From Escarpia spicata (taxonomy: Eukaryota; Annelida; Polychaeta; Sabellida; Siboglinidae), in NCBI GenBank assembly GCA_963995525.1, contig OZ023206.1:62618994-62682993 (forward strand): a DNA stretch of 64,000 bases, read 5' to 3'. Positions within the stretch are counted from its first letter, which is position 1; each line of letters begins with the position of its first letter. Shown here in pieces: positions 17,250 through 28,293 of this stretch. The notes below the pieces were generated by a model. That model was not told the origin of the DNA, did no database searches, and worked only from the letters and a program-made list of their open reading frames with translations. Position numbers and translations under genes: made by a program.

Positions 17250-17867
17250 TCTCATCACGTAGACGTACTGAAGACGATCATCGGGGAAGATACAAGTGCG
17301 CAAGCGCATATTTTCAGCTGTTTCCTGTTTTAGATCTACTAGCAGATACCCGTAAGGTGCTGACGTGGCGTTTTCGAAGGATTCCATCATAAATTTAACT
17401 CGACCCGGGTACATCTGCTTCGCCAGGTGACCTACTTGACCAGTGTCGCGTGGGTTCTTGAATAACACCATATATTGAGCGTTCAAGCTGATTGTACGGT
17501 TTTCTTTCCCTTTCGGAAATATATTCTGCACAAGCTGTACGATGGACGCGTTGCAATGATGGCTTTTTTTAGTGAACAAGGTCGTGACCCGGCTATCGGT
17601 TTCCTCCATAAGGTCATCGAGTACTAGAAGGGTCCTCTTTTTGCCGTCTAGAAGCTTCGGATCCGGTAAACCGTCTACGAATTCTATATCGGCTGACATA
17701 GAAGTGTAGGCGCTTTGCCATTGGCCGTAACACCATAGAAACTTCTCCGGAGGCGGCTCGATCATAGAAGAAGCAAACTGTAGCAGGCGAGTAACGAAAG
17801 TAGTCTTACCACACCCCGTAGGGCCGGCTACTATACACGTAAAAGGGTGCTTCCATGTCCCGCTCAT
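17244..17867 (-). CDS. ATP: FtsK/HerA-type genome packaging ATPase
   Basis: The 207-residue protein starts at ATG 17867. Walker A is GPTGCGKTT (residues 15-23) and Walker B is LLVLDDL (80-86). A later NPRD motif and HLAKQMYPG are shared with the broken copy at 41211-41846. ATPases of this family pump DNA into capsids in Polintons, adenovirus-like and related viruses. Length is normal. The reverse-strand gene before it is the NADAR gene, whose stop is 46 bases upstream of this ATG. Confidence 0.92.
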   Translation of the reverse strand: MSGTWKHPFTCIVAGPTGCGKTTFVTRLLQFASSMIEPPPEKFLWCYGQWQSAYTSMSADIEFVDGLPDPKLLDGKKRTLLVLDDLMEETDSRVTTLFTKKSHHCNASIVQLVQNIFPKGKENRTISLNAQYMVLFKNPRDTGQVGHLAKQMYPGRVKFMMESFENATSAPYGYLLVDLKQETAENMRLRTCIFPDDRLQYVYVMRT

Positions 17868-17912
17868 ATCGACGACTGGCGTATACGAAACGAACGATGA
17901 CTTATTATTCGT

Positions 17913-18353
17913 TTATTCTATACGCACCTCCATCAATAATTTACCAAGCATATTTTGACCTACTTTACCGTCTTTACCGATACCCCAGAAGCCTTCGGCC
18001 GACGGTACGTCCTCCACCAATTCGACTTCCCCGGTAGCCAATAGGAGGTCGTTCAACTTTTTTGAACCTCTGAATTTACTCGTCAACAGCGACTTCATGC
18101 ACCCAACTCTAACCGCGTTCCATTCGACGCTCGTTCTCTTCTTCACGATTCTGTAACTTCGACGTTTCGCTATATAGGCCGTCCGCGCCTCTTTGATGTA
18201 CACCGCGCTTTTCGTGTCTTCATTAAACATTGCTTTTCTAAACTGATAAGCGTGCTCGACGGATTTGAAACTTAGACCGTACGCCTTGACTCGACAAGGG
18301 TAGAAATTCGATAGATACGATGCCGAACCGCCGAACTGTATAGGAGACTCCAT
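17913..18353 (-). CDS. NADAR/YbiA-like N-glycosidase domain protein
   Basis: The 146-residue protein starts at ATG 18353 and consists of one complete NADAR (YbiA, formerly DUF1768) domain. LSNFYP is at residues 14-19, SVEHAYQ at 31-37 with the conserved Glu33, a KF...LLATGEVELVE block in the middle, and FWGIGKDG...GQNMLGKLLMEVR at the end (122-144). The family cleaves N-glycosidic bonds; some members act on riboflavin intermediates and others remove ADP-ribose from guanine bases. The gene is first in the leftward late block, between the right terminal repeat and the ATPase, and its TAA overlaps an AATAAA signal. Element 3 lacks it. Acting on ADP-ribosylated element DNA is inference. Confidence 0.85.
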   Translation of the reverse strand: MESPIQFGGSASYLSNFYPCRVKAYGLSFKSVEHAYQFRKAMFNEDTKSAVYIKEARTAYIAKRRSYRIVKKRTSVEWNAVRVGCMKSLLTSKFRGSKKLNDLLLATGEVELVEDVPSAEGFWGIGKDGKVGQNMLGKLLMEVRIE

Positions 18354-18440
18354 TATACTGTCGACTAATGGCTACCAGATCTCGTGACACCACATCTCAG
18401 TCATAGCCTCGTCTCGTGTGTCGTGTCAGGGCGCTAGGGA

Positions 18441-18503
18441 GGTGTATAGCCGCGTTGCTAGGTAACCGCTTTAGTGTATAGCCGCGTTGCTAGGGAGGGC
18501 AGG
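18441..18503 (+). repeat. Two short direct repeats beside right inverted repeat
   Basis: The 19-base phrase tagccgcgttgctagggag-like sequence appears near 18446 and 18478, between the NADAR start and the right terminal inverted repeat. Confidence 0.6.
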
Positions 18504-18788
18504 AGTGAAATGGTACTATCTCGCCCCACCAGGGGGCGCTACGTACTGTCTGTCTCGGCTACGTACTGTCTCGCCACACTCATCAATCATCCTGCCACAC
18601 TCATCAATCATACGTTTTTTATAAGTAAGCTGTCAAACCCACTTAAGATATTTCATTTTTTATAAGTAGATTTTTCAATCGTGCCGGGTCAACTTGCTTG
18701 ACCTTTGTTGATCTTTGTGACCCGCGGTGCCTTTGATCTCCTTTGATCTCGGCACGAGTCGGGGGCCAGCGCGGTCTCCTTTACTACT
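18504..18788 (-). repeat. Right terminal inverted repeat of element 1
   Basis: Reverse complement of 2150-2434; it ends ACTACT and is followed at once by the duplicated target CAGGTC at 18789-18794. Confidence 0.93.
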
Positions 18789-19014
18789 CAGGTCCCTTCG
18801 GTCAGCGGGAAATCGTCAACTTGCGAGACCGCGAACAAGACGCAAAGTCGGAGACGCGAGTTTTATGGCAGCAGCTCCGGACCTCTGGAACGATTTACCC
18901 ACATCAATGCGTGAACTAACCAGTGAAGCAGCTTTTAAAAGCGCATTAAAAACACTCTATTTTAATCGATATTTTAACTCCAGCAGCCGCAGCAGTCCCG
19001 GATTTGCGGAGTAA
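18789..19014 (+). pseudogene. CR1-like LINE RT C-terminus, 3' half, and 3' tail
   Basis: After the right CAGGTC the frame gives LRSAGN and then FMAAAPDLWNDLPTSMRE with FKSALKTLYF, the standard C-terminal end of CR1-like ORF2, stopping at TAA 19012. It continues the frame broken at 2149. Downstream, 19015-19324 is AT-rich LINE 3' sequence (about tgtaaagcgcc, gcgctatataagt) ending in TTA/ATT repeats. Confidence 0.75.
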
Positions 19015-19324
19015 ACTACTTGTTTTAAATGCATGTAATGAACACTGAGACTTTTAAGAGCACTTTTAAACATTCTCTTTTAATCAATATTTTTACTGCT
19101 ACTATGACTTTTAGACTTGGCATTAAGCTTTTATCAATTACCTTTTGTTTATATGACACGATAATACTAATATTTAAATATATATATATACATTTTTTAT
19201 TCATTTTTTTTACTTAATTAATTACTGTTTTGATTTATTACTATTTTACATGTAAAGCGCCTTGAATAGTTTCTAACTAGAGTTGGCGCTATATAAGTAT
19301 ATTTATTTATTTATTATTATTTAT

Positions 19325-19452
19325 TTATCCCTCGTGTTGTTCCCCAACGGGGGCAGGGAACCTTGATCTTATTTCATGGCTGGCGCTTGCTGGTAGAACT
19401 CTCCGTACCCTCCGTCCCAGCTTGCCATGGATCCACCAGGTAAACTGTCTGT
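19325..19452 (-). pseudogene. Exon with P2X7-C-terminal-like domain, 3' part
   Basis: After an acceptor-like gtgggctgcag the reverse strand encodes RQFTWWIHGKLGRRVRR, then IRSRFPAP and stops at 19325. This matches the 'YRQF..W.HG+LG...R...P' end of the P2X7-type cytoplasmic domain found in many expanded invertebrate genes. Usual Cys residues of the 'PSCV' motif are replaced (PASAS), so it may be degenerate. Confidence 0.4.
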
Positions 19453-21269
19453 CTGCAGCCCACCTGAGAGACCTGAAATACATTAGGCTCAAATAAACAT
19501 CTGACATTGTAAATAAATGACATATAAAAATTGGTTCTATAATGACACTATTCCTTTATATAAATTGTTTACCATTAAACATGTGTTCATCTGGAATAAG
19601 GCAAATATTTATAATTTTACACTACAGAACAAATTGTGATGATTCAACAAACATGGTATCTATAAGTTATGATAACTTAAGTGGAAGAATTATAATTTGT
19701 TCTGTAGCGGGAGAGTATAATTTTATTCATACAGTACAATACAAAAAAATGTTAAACGTAACCCAAGTACATGTGTGAATAGAGTAAATAGCTATGTACA
19801 GTAGTATATTGAGGCAGGCTAAGGTAAATAATGACTAACGGTTAAAGTTATATTGAAAATGAACACATTTATGTACATGATTACTTGCTGTTGAGGGGAA
19901 TTTTATTTTGTATTTATTGTCATATTAGGGTGATTGTCATTATATTTCAATTAGTTTTGGGTCAAACCATCGTGGTTCGTATTTACATTTAGAAAGGGTG
20001 AATGGCGTTAGCAGAGCTAGTTTAAACAAGCATACGATTGAATTAGTTGTTTTGTTGGTGGTTTTATTCCAAGAGATTTTAAGGAGGTTGTCAGTCTTAT
20101 ATTTGTTGGGTTCAGATACATAGTCTCTGCAACCTATTTCAATGCATGTTAATTCTGATTTTATTCCGTTATTGTTTACATCATGGACTAGTGTGACATA
20201 CTTGTTAGTTTTGAATACATGATCTTTTTTTATGTTAGTTTGCTAATAATTTGGGCATCAGGCATGAGATTGTTGAAAAAATTATCTATATATAGTTGTA
20301 TTGCTAGTGCTACTATGATGTATTGTGTTCATTATTAATACATTTCAATAAATATTTAACAACACATTTCACTGGTCTTGTAACAATGCATGCACATATA
20401 TACGTACTTGTTTGTTGGACGGTCCAATTCCCATTCTGCAGCATCATCTGCTCCAAACAAAGAATTCTAAATCCCCTGCTGTTTGTAATGCACAGCAGTC
20501 CACCTGTAACTAAGAAGTAAGCATTGAAATAATAGTTTTACACGAATGTTATGTAAACATGGATTATTATTTTGAACACATTTCACACGATCCTCTAACT
20601 GTATTCATCCCAGTATTATACCTGGGTCCATAGAAATATCATGCAGATTAAGGAAAGCCGTTTTGAAATGTGTCAATATTTGTACAAAACGGTGGTCATT
20701 TTCTTTGTCACCAAAACAATTGGGGGATCTGGCTGAAAAAAGTTCAATGTATCTTTTATTCATAAGACCCATTGCATTGTCAACTTTGGGCAGAAAAATT
20801 GCAGTTAGCATAAAGTTTAAAATAATCTATCTACCTGCCATGTGTTTAAAAAGTATTACTGCCACATATTGTTCATACATGCATAGTCATTACTGCGAAT
20901 GTGAAGAGTGTCGACGGGGATAGAACAAAAGGGGAGTTAATTCCTGTTTATTTTCTATCATAGCTCTGCCTCTGCCCTGTACAATTTTGGTTCACATGAA
21001 TCATGGAACCATTCAACTACATTTCTTAAAACAAAATGAGGGTACAGCTTTGGGTGGTATTCGAAAATGGACATGTCAAAGTTCAAACACTGAGTCCAGT
21101 GGCACTGGTTCTGAGAGTGAGATCTAACGAAGTTAAAAGTCAACCAATCCCAAATGTATGACAAGTGACGTGTCCCGGCCCGAGCGATCATCTCTCGCTG
21201 TTCATACGCAGCCCGGAACTTAGGCTCATCGGTTATTTAAACAATAAACTAAACAGATTAATGATTACC
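19453..21269. other. AT-rich region, no clear gene
   Basis: It may be intron sequence of the reverse-strand P2X7-like gene model. Reverse frames of 68 and 77 codons (20605-20811 and 20958-21191) have no motif I recognise with confidence. Confidence 0.35.
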
Positions 21270-21479
21270 TTCACCAACAGCGTCGCTGTCGAGTCGCAAC
21301 CGCCTCCTGGCAGCAGACATATTCAGTTCTTGTTCGTGATCAAGGAGATCGCTGCGGCATTTTCCACACCGACACCAGTCAATTTCATCTCGGCATGCTA
21401 TGCGCCTCGACATTTCCACTGCCCGTGGGTCTTCCTGTTCGTGCCCACCTGAACGCGCCTCTGCCCTATCTTCCAACAC
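21270..21479 (-). pseudogene. Exon with P2X7-C-terminal-like Cys motif
   Basis: The reverse strand encodes RRIACRDEIDWCRCGKCRSD, matching the W-C-x-C-x2-C core of the P2X7 cytoplasmic (zinc-binding) domain. The exon ends near a gt donor (gaag|gtaatc) at about 21267. It probably belongs with 19325-19452, but the middle exon was not identified. Confidence 0.42.
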
Positions 21480-21786
21480 AGGCCTTTGTTTTGTGGTTAA
21501 AACCGGTAACCAGCTGCTTCGAAATCGATTTGGTTTTCGTTGTCTTCGGAAGAACGGAAAGCCATCTTATTTACATAATCACAGCGCATGCGCGCATAGT
21601 TTAATTGGTAAACTTACCATAGCGCCACCTAACGGAGTTGGGAACAAATAGTACGCAGAAACTTTACGAAGTGAGTTACGACAGTGTGACGTCACTTTCT
21701 TCTAACAATGGCGTAGTCCATAGAAATTCGGTATTTGTGTGTTCAAAAATGTTTTCCTGGTAAACCGCTGACATTAAAAAATTTAT

Positions 21787-21957
21787 TGTAGTTTGTAACA
21801 ATATCACTTAATGACGTCTCCCCAGAAAGTAGAATAACAGGCCGCTCCCTTGTCGCAGCAGCCACGTTTAATAAAGTTGGTTTACTAGAACTATCGTCTC
21901 TGTTCTGCCTGAATATGCTAGCATCTACACAGTGAGGCCTGAACAGATGTTGTAACA
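21787..21957 (+). repeat. 5' long terminal repeat of Gypsy element
   Basis: The candidate LTR starts TGTAGTT and ends GTAACA, with AATAAA near 21870. A primer-binding-like tggtggcgtcggtg follows directly at 21958. No 3' LTR was found, so the left edge is tentative. Confidence 0.45.
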
Positions 21958-24917
21958 TGGTGGCGTCGGTGAGATATCGAAGGTAACTGAATATGGCAAG
22001 GCAGTCCTGTCAAAAGTGACATTCGTGTTAAAGAGTGAACTATGGCTGACGATAATTCAACTGTAACGAGCGGCGTGGCCGGTGTCGGGGCACCTGCTGT
22101 GGCTGCTCCAAATGTCGAAGACCCTCGATCTCAGAATCACATCTATGTGAACTTGCCCAGTGGCTCGCCTTCACCTGCACTGGAACTGGAAACCAATCAG
22201 GTCTATAACTGGAAGTTGTGGAAACAAATGTGGAAAAACTATCTAATGGTGTCTGGACTCGACACTAAGCCATACATATATGTGACGGCACTTCTTCTAC
22301 ACTGTATTGGGAAAGAAGCACTACGCGTCTTCAATGGTATGGATTTGACGGAAGAAGAACGGGTCAAGCCTGCTGAAATCATCAGAAAATTTGACGAACA
22401 TATCTTGGGCGAAGTAAAAGAATTCTTTGAAAGGTATAAGTTTAACACCCGAAATCAGGAAAACGAGTCGTTTGAACAATTCTACTCAGTGTTGAAAAAT
22501 CTAGCAAAAACCTGTGGGTTTTGCAATTATATGCGAGATAAGCTGATTGTTGACAGGATAATCCTCGGTGTAAGGAGTGACAAAATACGCAACAAACTCA
22601 TTTTACAATCGCAACTTGATCTACCCAGAGCAGTAGACATCTGCCGGTGCATGCAAGAGGCTGTAGAACAATACAACATTCTGAATAAAACAGAAGCAGT
22701 GAACCGGGTCGACACCAGATACAGGCGCTACACTGCCAAGTCGAGATTCGGTGGAAGGAAATCTGCTAGTCAGCGAAAATGCAAATTCTGCTGCAAAACG
22801 CACCCCATGAAGAAAGAACTCTGCCCTGCATGGGGCAAGACGTGTGATGCATGTAGGGGTCGAAACGATTTCAGAGGCTCCATGCAATGCCCTAAGACTG
22901 TTCACAGTATACAAGATGGGTTAGACTCGGATAGCTCCGGTGCTAGCTTTGGTGATATCAGCTGCGTCACTGCCGATGTGCACGCACTCTCCTCGCAAGA
23001 TGGTCCCATTTTGTGCAACATGCTGGTCGAAAAGCATTCGGTGAAGATGCAGGTTGACTGTGATTCAACTGTCAACATACTGCCCAAGAAGTACGTGAAG
23101 GAGAAAGATATCCGCCCAGAACCAATCACTCTGAAGATGTGGAACAATGTGAAGACTGAAGCTCTCGGCAATTGCCGAGCTAAAGACGTAAATCCTGCTA
23201 CTGGAGACAAGTTCAAAGTGGACTATGTCATAGTGGATCATGATGAACTGACACCACTACTCAGCTCATCACGGTGAACTACGAGAACTTTGAAACTGTA
23301 TCTTCAGTCTCCAGCTGTAGAGTTGCTCAAACTCCATGCACTGAAGACTATCCTGAAGTGTTCGACCGTAAACTTGGCTCGCTTCCTGGTGGGAAAATTC
23401 GTCTCACCCTGGAACAAAATGCTGAACCGGTTGTGAGACCACCTCGTACCCTACCAGAATCACTGAACAGTACCGTGAAAGATTAGCTAGACCGACCAGA
23501 ACACACTGGTGTCATAGTCAAAGTGGACCAACCCACTGATTGGGTGAACTAAATGTCTGTAGCCAAGAAACATTTTGGAGCTCTCAGGATCTGCATTGAT
23601 CCTAGACCTCTCAACCTAGCCCTAAAGCGTGAACACTACAAGCTTCCTGTGCTGGACGACATTCTACCGAAGCTTGTGAATTCCAAGAAATTTGCTGTGT
23701 GTGACTTGCAACAAGGATATCTACACTGCGAACTGAATGAAGAATCTAGCCTACTGACTACTTTCGCAACACCGTTTGGGCGGTATCGTTGGCGACGACT
23801 ACCTTTCGGCTTGGAAGTCAGCAGTGCAATTTTCCAAAAGCGTCTGCAACAAGCACTGGAAGGGTTGGAGAATGTTCACTGTGTTGCTGATGATATTATC
23901 ATCCATGGATACGATGACTCTGATCTCTGTGTCAAGATCCAGAAGCTGCTCCAAAGATGCAAGAAACATGGGACCAAACTGAACCGTGAGAAATGTCGCT
24001 TCAATGAGAATTAAATCCAGTTCTTAGGCCATATTGTCACAGCTGATGGTCTGAAACCTGACCCATCCAAGGTCGAAACTGTTCTGAAGATGAAGAGTCC
24101 GTGTGACAGGGAAGCTGTGGAGAGGCTAAGAGGTACCGTTACTTACCTGGCGAGATACGTACCCAAATTGACTGATGTATTCCGTCCCATTGCTGGTCTT
24201 GTACAACGAGATGTTGCCTAGATGTGGGGAGATGCTCAGAAGAAAGTTTTCACAACACTGAAATAACTCCTGGCTGAGGCACCCACTCTGGCTTACTTTG
24301 ACGCGAGTAAGCAACTGGTCATTCAGTGTGATGCTAGCAACTATGGCCAGGGATGTGCACTACTTCAGGAAGGAAGACCAATTGCTTACGCCAGTCGTGC
24401 TTTGACTGACACAGAGACCAGATATGCCATTATAGAGAAAGAGATGCTGGCCGTCGTCTTTGCTCTTGAGAAGTGGCATCAGTTCACCCATCCTTGTCTA
24501 CAGTGACCACAAGCCACTAGAGGCAATAACAAAGAAACCTCTGGACAGAGCACCCAAGCGTCTACAGGGCATGCTCCTACGTGCACTTGCGTATGACATT
24601 GATGTCAAGTACTTGGAAGGCAAGAAGATGTCTCTCACTGACACGCTGTCACGTGCCTTCCTGCCAGCTGGACAGGAACAACCGACCACAGAGTTCGACG
24701 CTATCCACGCTGTGAACTATCTATCCATGAGAGGAGATGTTGTCCAGGACATTCGTAATGCCACCGAGCAAGATGTCACTCTACAAGTGCTGACAGCTGT
24801 CCTGCAACATGGCTGGCCCGATAAACCAGATGTGCCGCCACCTGCTGTGCCTTACTACCACTTCAGAGATGAGTTGGCCGTCACTGATGGATTGGTGTTC
24901 CGCGGCGAAAGCTTGTG
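21787..24917 (+). mobile_element. Truncated Ty3/Gypsy retrotransposon
   Basis: The order is LTR, gag, protease, reverse transcriptase and RNase H; the element stops where integrase should begin, at a junction with a reversed LINE fragment. It carries stops and frameshifts, so it is a dead copy. Confidence 0.8.
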
Positions 24918-24918
24918 A
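22042..24918 (+). pseudogene. Gypsy gag-pol, broken
   Basis: A 411-codon frame (22042-23277) encodes gag, with a knuckle-like CKFCCKTH...CDACRG, then a protease region with DCDSTVNIL. After a frame change RT follows from about 23274: RICIDPRPLN, DLQQGYLH, FGLEVSSAIFQ and VADDIIIHG (the YxDD-equivalent). RNase H follows with YASRAL, YAIIEKE and, after another shift near 24460, VYSDHKPLEA. In-frame stops are visible at about 24012, 24219 and 24262. The protease has DST rather than the more usual DSG/DTG. The frame ends at the LINE junction. It is transposition-defective. Confidence 0.8.
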
Positions 24919-25550
24919 TTCCACAAATAACTCCACCTCCGTTTCTTCCTATTCTATCTTTCCTAAACATTACATATCCTGTCAGCCCAAACTTGGCATC
25001 TGACATATCGGTGGTGGTCCAGGATTCGGTTATACCTATTATGTGAGGGTCAATATCTTCTACCATAATGTTTTGTTCATTTCTTTTGTTTACTATACTC
25101 CTCTCATTTAAACAAACACATTTATATCCAGCTTCAGAAGAATTTTCCAGACTGTTCTTTGCTGATTTATTTGTGCTGTCTTTATCTATGCCTCCAGTTA
25201 CAGGCTATTCTGTGAGTCCCCCCTGCGAATCTGGTTTAAATAGATGCAACCTGTCCCACAGTCAACAGATCGCAGCAGGTTCTCTGAGAAAACTGCTGCC
25301 CCCTTTCCACTAAGATGGAGGCCATCTCTCATATACATATCTTCCCTCCCAACAAATTATCCCCATAAATCTGTGAATCACACCCCCTCTTCTTCACACA
25401 TCTGCTCAACTAGTGCGTTGATCGCCATCCTCTTACAGTTTCTATACGTTGCCATTACTGGCAAAATTCCTGACAGAATTATCTGTTCAACTCTTGTCTT
25501 CTTTACACTTTACTTCCTGGCAGACCTGTTCAATCGAACACCATCTTGAC
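24917..25550 (-). mobile_element. Reversed CR1-like LINE fragment (ORF1 end, ORF2 start)
   Basis: On the reverse strand the right part encodes the ORF1 esterase region (EQIILSGILPV) and a RDGLHLSGKGA block. The left part encodes the AP endonuclease start (PHIIGITESW, FRKDRIGRNGGG). Several stops break the frames. The ORF1 stretch is a close repeat of 1019-1095. It abuts the truncated Gypsy element. Confidence 0.6.
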
Positions 25551-25654
25551 TATTCGTACTCAAATTTCCACCACTGTCTATAGCTTGGTACTCGTTCATA
25601 CAGCTGTGTGAACTGAAGCAATGTAGAGTAAACGAACTTGCCCAAGGTTCGACA

Positions 25655-25735
25655 CCGCCACACACGATTCGAACCCGCGTTCTCTCAGTCGAGAGTCCGA
25701 ACCTCTTACCACTGCGCTACTGCGCTCCCCCATTG
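25655..25735 (-). repeat. tRNA-derived SINE-like fragment
   Basis: The reverse strand reads gggagcgcagtagcgcagtg (A-box like) and gggttcgaatc (B-box). The T-arm pairs, but the 3' acceptor strand does not match the 5' one and the anticodon arm is abnormal, so it is better called tRNA-derived than a tRNA gene. Confidence 0.45.
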
Positions 25736-28089
25736 AGTAGAGCTCTTCAATTTCCTCTTTCTATCAGCACGGCTATTTTCAAACTGTTGATGGTCAGAAT
25801 GTTCCTGCAAATAAACAAAGTTGAATTTAAGAAACTGAATATAAATAAGAGATAACTAATTCAACACAGTGTAGATTAATTCACTTTAGATATTAGATTA
25901 TGGGACTTATCACCAAGTTTATAGTTGGCTAAATGGAAAAGAAATACAAGAGAGCCTTGTTAAGCTGATTCAGTTAGACTAAGATCCCAATCCATTACTA
26001 TGGCCAACTTTTTATTTGCTTCTACTTAATTACCTGTATGCATTGGTCATATACAGGGCGCTCCAGATAACTAGAACTCACATAAATTTATTTTCGCTAA
26101 GTAAAGTCAATCTTTTTCCTCGATCCTGGACGTAGGCCCCAACAAAGAGACCTTCTGATAACTTTCTATTTATCAGAAGTTCCACTTATCAGTATTGTCA
26201 TGGGTCCCTGGAGGTTCAACTTTATCCAGAATGCACAGTATCTTTTTCGTTTATTCTTGCTCTAATAATTAATGTTGTATATATACATATGGGCCATTAT
26301 CGCAAAAAAAGTGTACAGTAACGGTAAAGTAACATGTCAAGAATAAATGTTTAATTTGTATGTTTTTAGCGACTACTATTAATATCAAATGTGCTATTCA
26401 CCTGAAGCAGCACGCCTTGATCTGATCTATTATTAAATTGTTTTAAATATATTGCAGATCTGCTAGCGTTCAAAGTTCTTGCTTCGCAAAATTTGGTGGC
26501 AACACGGTATCGTGTACTTTTTATTAAACCTAAAATTTTACATTCAGTGATGACATGCCAGCCAGGTTTATTAACAATCGTAGTTGTAGCATTAGAAACA
26601 ATCTGTGAATGTACGAATATCCCATTTTCATGTTTCAGTTCAAATAAGTAGAGAAACGGGGACTTTTCAAAAACGGCTGACTGGAAAAGCAAGATGTGTT
26701 GACACACAGATCCAATCCGAAATATGTCACAAGTCCCAGATTTAGGCAACAAAATTACATCCACGACCAGGTTAATACTCTTGCGATGGTTGCATATACT
26801 GATATTTTAGTGTGCATTTGCGTTAATTGCATGTCGAATACTGGGCAGTACAGTTTTACTAACTGAAAAGGCGAAACCCTTGCCTAGTAGTAGAGGATCG
26901 ACACTGACCTAGTCCCAGCTGACACCGACTGCAGTCGTCGCCAGCGGCGGACGTTATAATTCCACTTAGCCCTTTATTGGACGTTGTTGCCCCGAGGTAA
27001 TATACCAGTTTTATACTTTTTGCTTGATTTATTTCCATATTTGAAAAAAATACAATCAACGCAAAATCAGTGCTGCCATATCAAGTTAGTGTATATAATT
27101 ATTGATGTCATACATGTTTTCTGTATATGGTTTGTTGGATACAACATCGTAATATACGTGATGAAGAATTTTAATTTGAAATAATTCATCCAGTAAAGGG
27201 ATTTAATCGAAACCTTGCTCAGTTGACGGCATTGGGAAGCAGAATAAATAAACAATGCATACGCTTCCTACACTTATAAAGATAGCTGTCAATATACATA
27301 TGTCTACAAATTGCTTATTTAAAATGCTATTGCTTGAATCAACTCACTTCGGAATCTGATATGTTGACTGTGTGTGACGTCACGGTCTTTGCTTGCTTCA
27401 CTGCGCGTGCATGAATATCCATTATACTCATGCTGCATAATTAATCGTCCACATGATTCGCGTAAACACAATTATTTGTCGGCTTTTTGTGCAGATAACA
27501 CCCAAATTAAGCATAAACATGTAAGACATAAGTAGCAGAGAAAGTCCTTATGGGAAATTATCACGTTTTGATACGGTACATCTCGAATGTGTATTACAAA
27601 GAATCGCTTTAATAAAAGGACGTGGCTGTTCGTTCAGCCACGGACAAACAACCCATGATCGTCTATTAGTCCTAAGTCTGTTCTGGAAAATTAGGCTTTC
27701 GCAGTACCTGGCCCCGGCCAATGTAGATTTCTTAATATTTTCTTTTTAATTGAAGTATAAACTAATAATTTCCAAACATTAGGTGTTTCTATTAGAAAAC
27801 GACATTTGTCATAAGTGGTTGTCAACATTTTGTAGACAAATCAGTAAAATGAGAAAATATGCCATAAATAATGAGGGTCCTGTTGCAGAGTTTACTACAA
27901 TATGCATGAATATTAGTAATAGTGTAGCAATTAAGCGTGGTTAACAACCAAACCACATGTCCCAAGAATTGTGCTTCGGTGTCGCATAGGGGTGTGCGGG
28001 GCGGGGTGCGGTTAGCTTGGTGCGTTTTGAAATTAATTTCAAAACACTTAGAAAGAAGTTACAACTTTAACAACCAGACTTTTCACTCG
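25736..28089. other. AT-rich interval, no gene supported
   Basis: The reverse frame 26366-26764 (132 codons) has mixed composition, no recognised domain and no clear splice or promoter context. The rest is AT-rich with short frames only. Confidence 0.35.
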
Positions 28090-28293
28090 AGAAAAATGAA
28101 AGGCTCGACAAACATTGAACACAAGTCGGCGATAACTGGCCACGCGGACAGAAACAACTTTGTAATAGATGGTGCCAGAGTGGTTGACAGAGAAACAGGC
28201 AGGTATGCGCGATGGATTAAAGGAGGAATGAAGCGCTTGAACGACCACAGCCCAAACATAAGAACATACCATTTACAGTACATGTCTCCATGA
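28090..28293 (+). pseudogene. GIY-YIG/Penelope-type C-terminal fragment
   Basis: The frame contains EHKSAITGHADRNNF then ARVVDRETGRYARWIKGG, matching the 'H...TGH..d...v.vid+E....RWIKEA' region after GIY-YIG nuclease domains in Penelope-like and related retroelements. The preceding codons from 27937 are unrelated and there is no nuclease core, so it is a fragment. Confidence 0.45.

Larger units (their letters stand above)
2150..18788. mobile_element. Complete Polinton/Maverick element 1
   Basis: This 16,639-bp element has 285-bp terminal inverted repeats starting AGTAGT and a 6-bp target duplication. It has all hallmark genes: protein-primed PolB, retroviral-type integrase, packaging ATPase, adenain-like protease, and major and minor capsid proteins. 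Early genes point right and late genes left, converging near 11,200. Every hallmark frame is uninterrupted and the inverted-repeat arms are almost identical, so the insertion is probably young and possibly still competent. Coding parts are GC-rich compared with the AT-rich surroundings. Polintons are established as virus-like transposons related to adintoviruses. Confidence 0.95.

Noticed and set aside
20605..20811. Possible P-element or THAP transposase fragment on the reverse strand
   Set aside because: Pattern too weak to name; no catalytic motif visible.
25655..25735. Functional tRNA gene
   Set aside because: Acceptor strands do not pair and the anticodon arm is abnormal, so it is SINE-like.
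26366..26764. 132-codon reverse frame
   Set aside because: No family motif, no promoter or splice context; probably chance.
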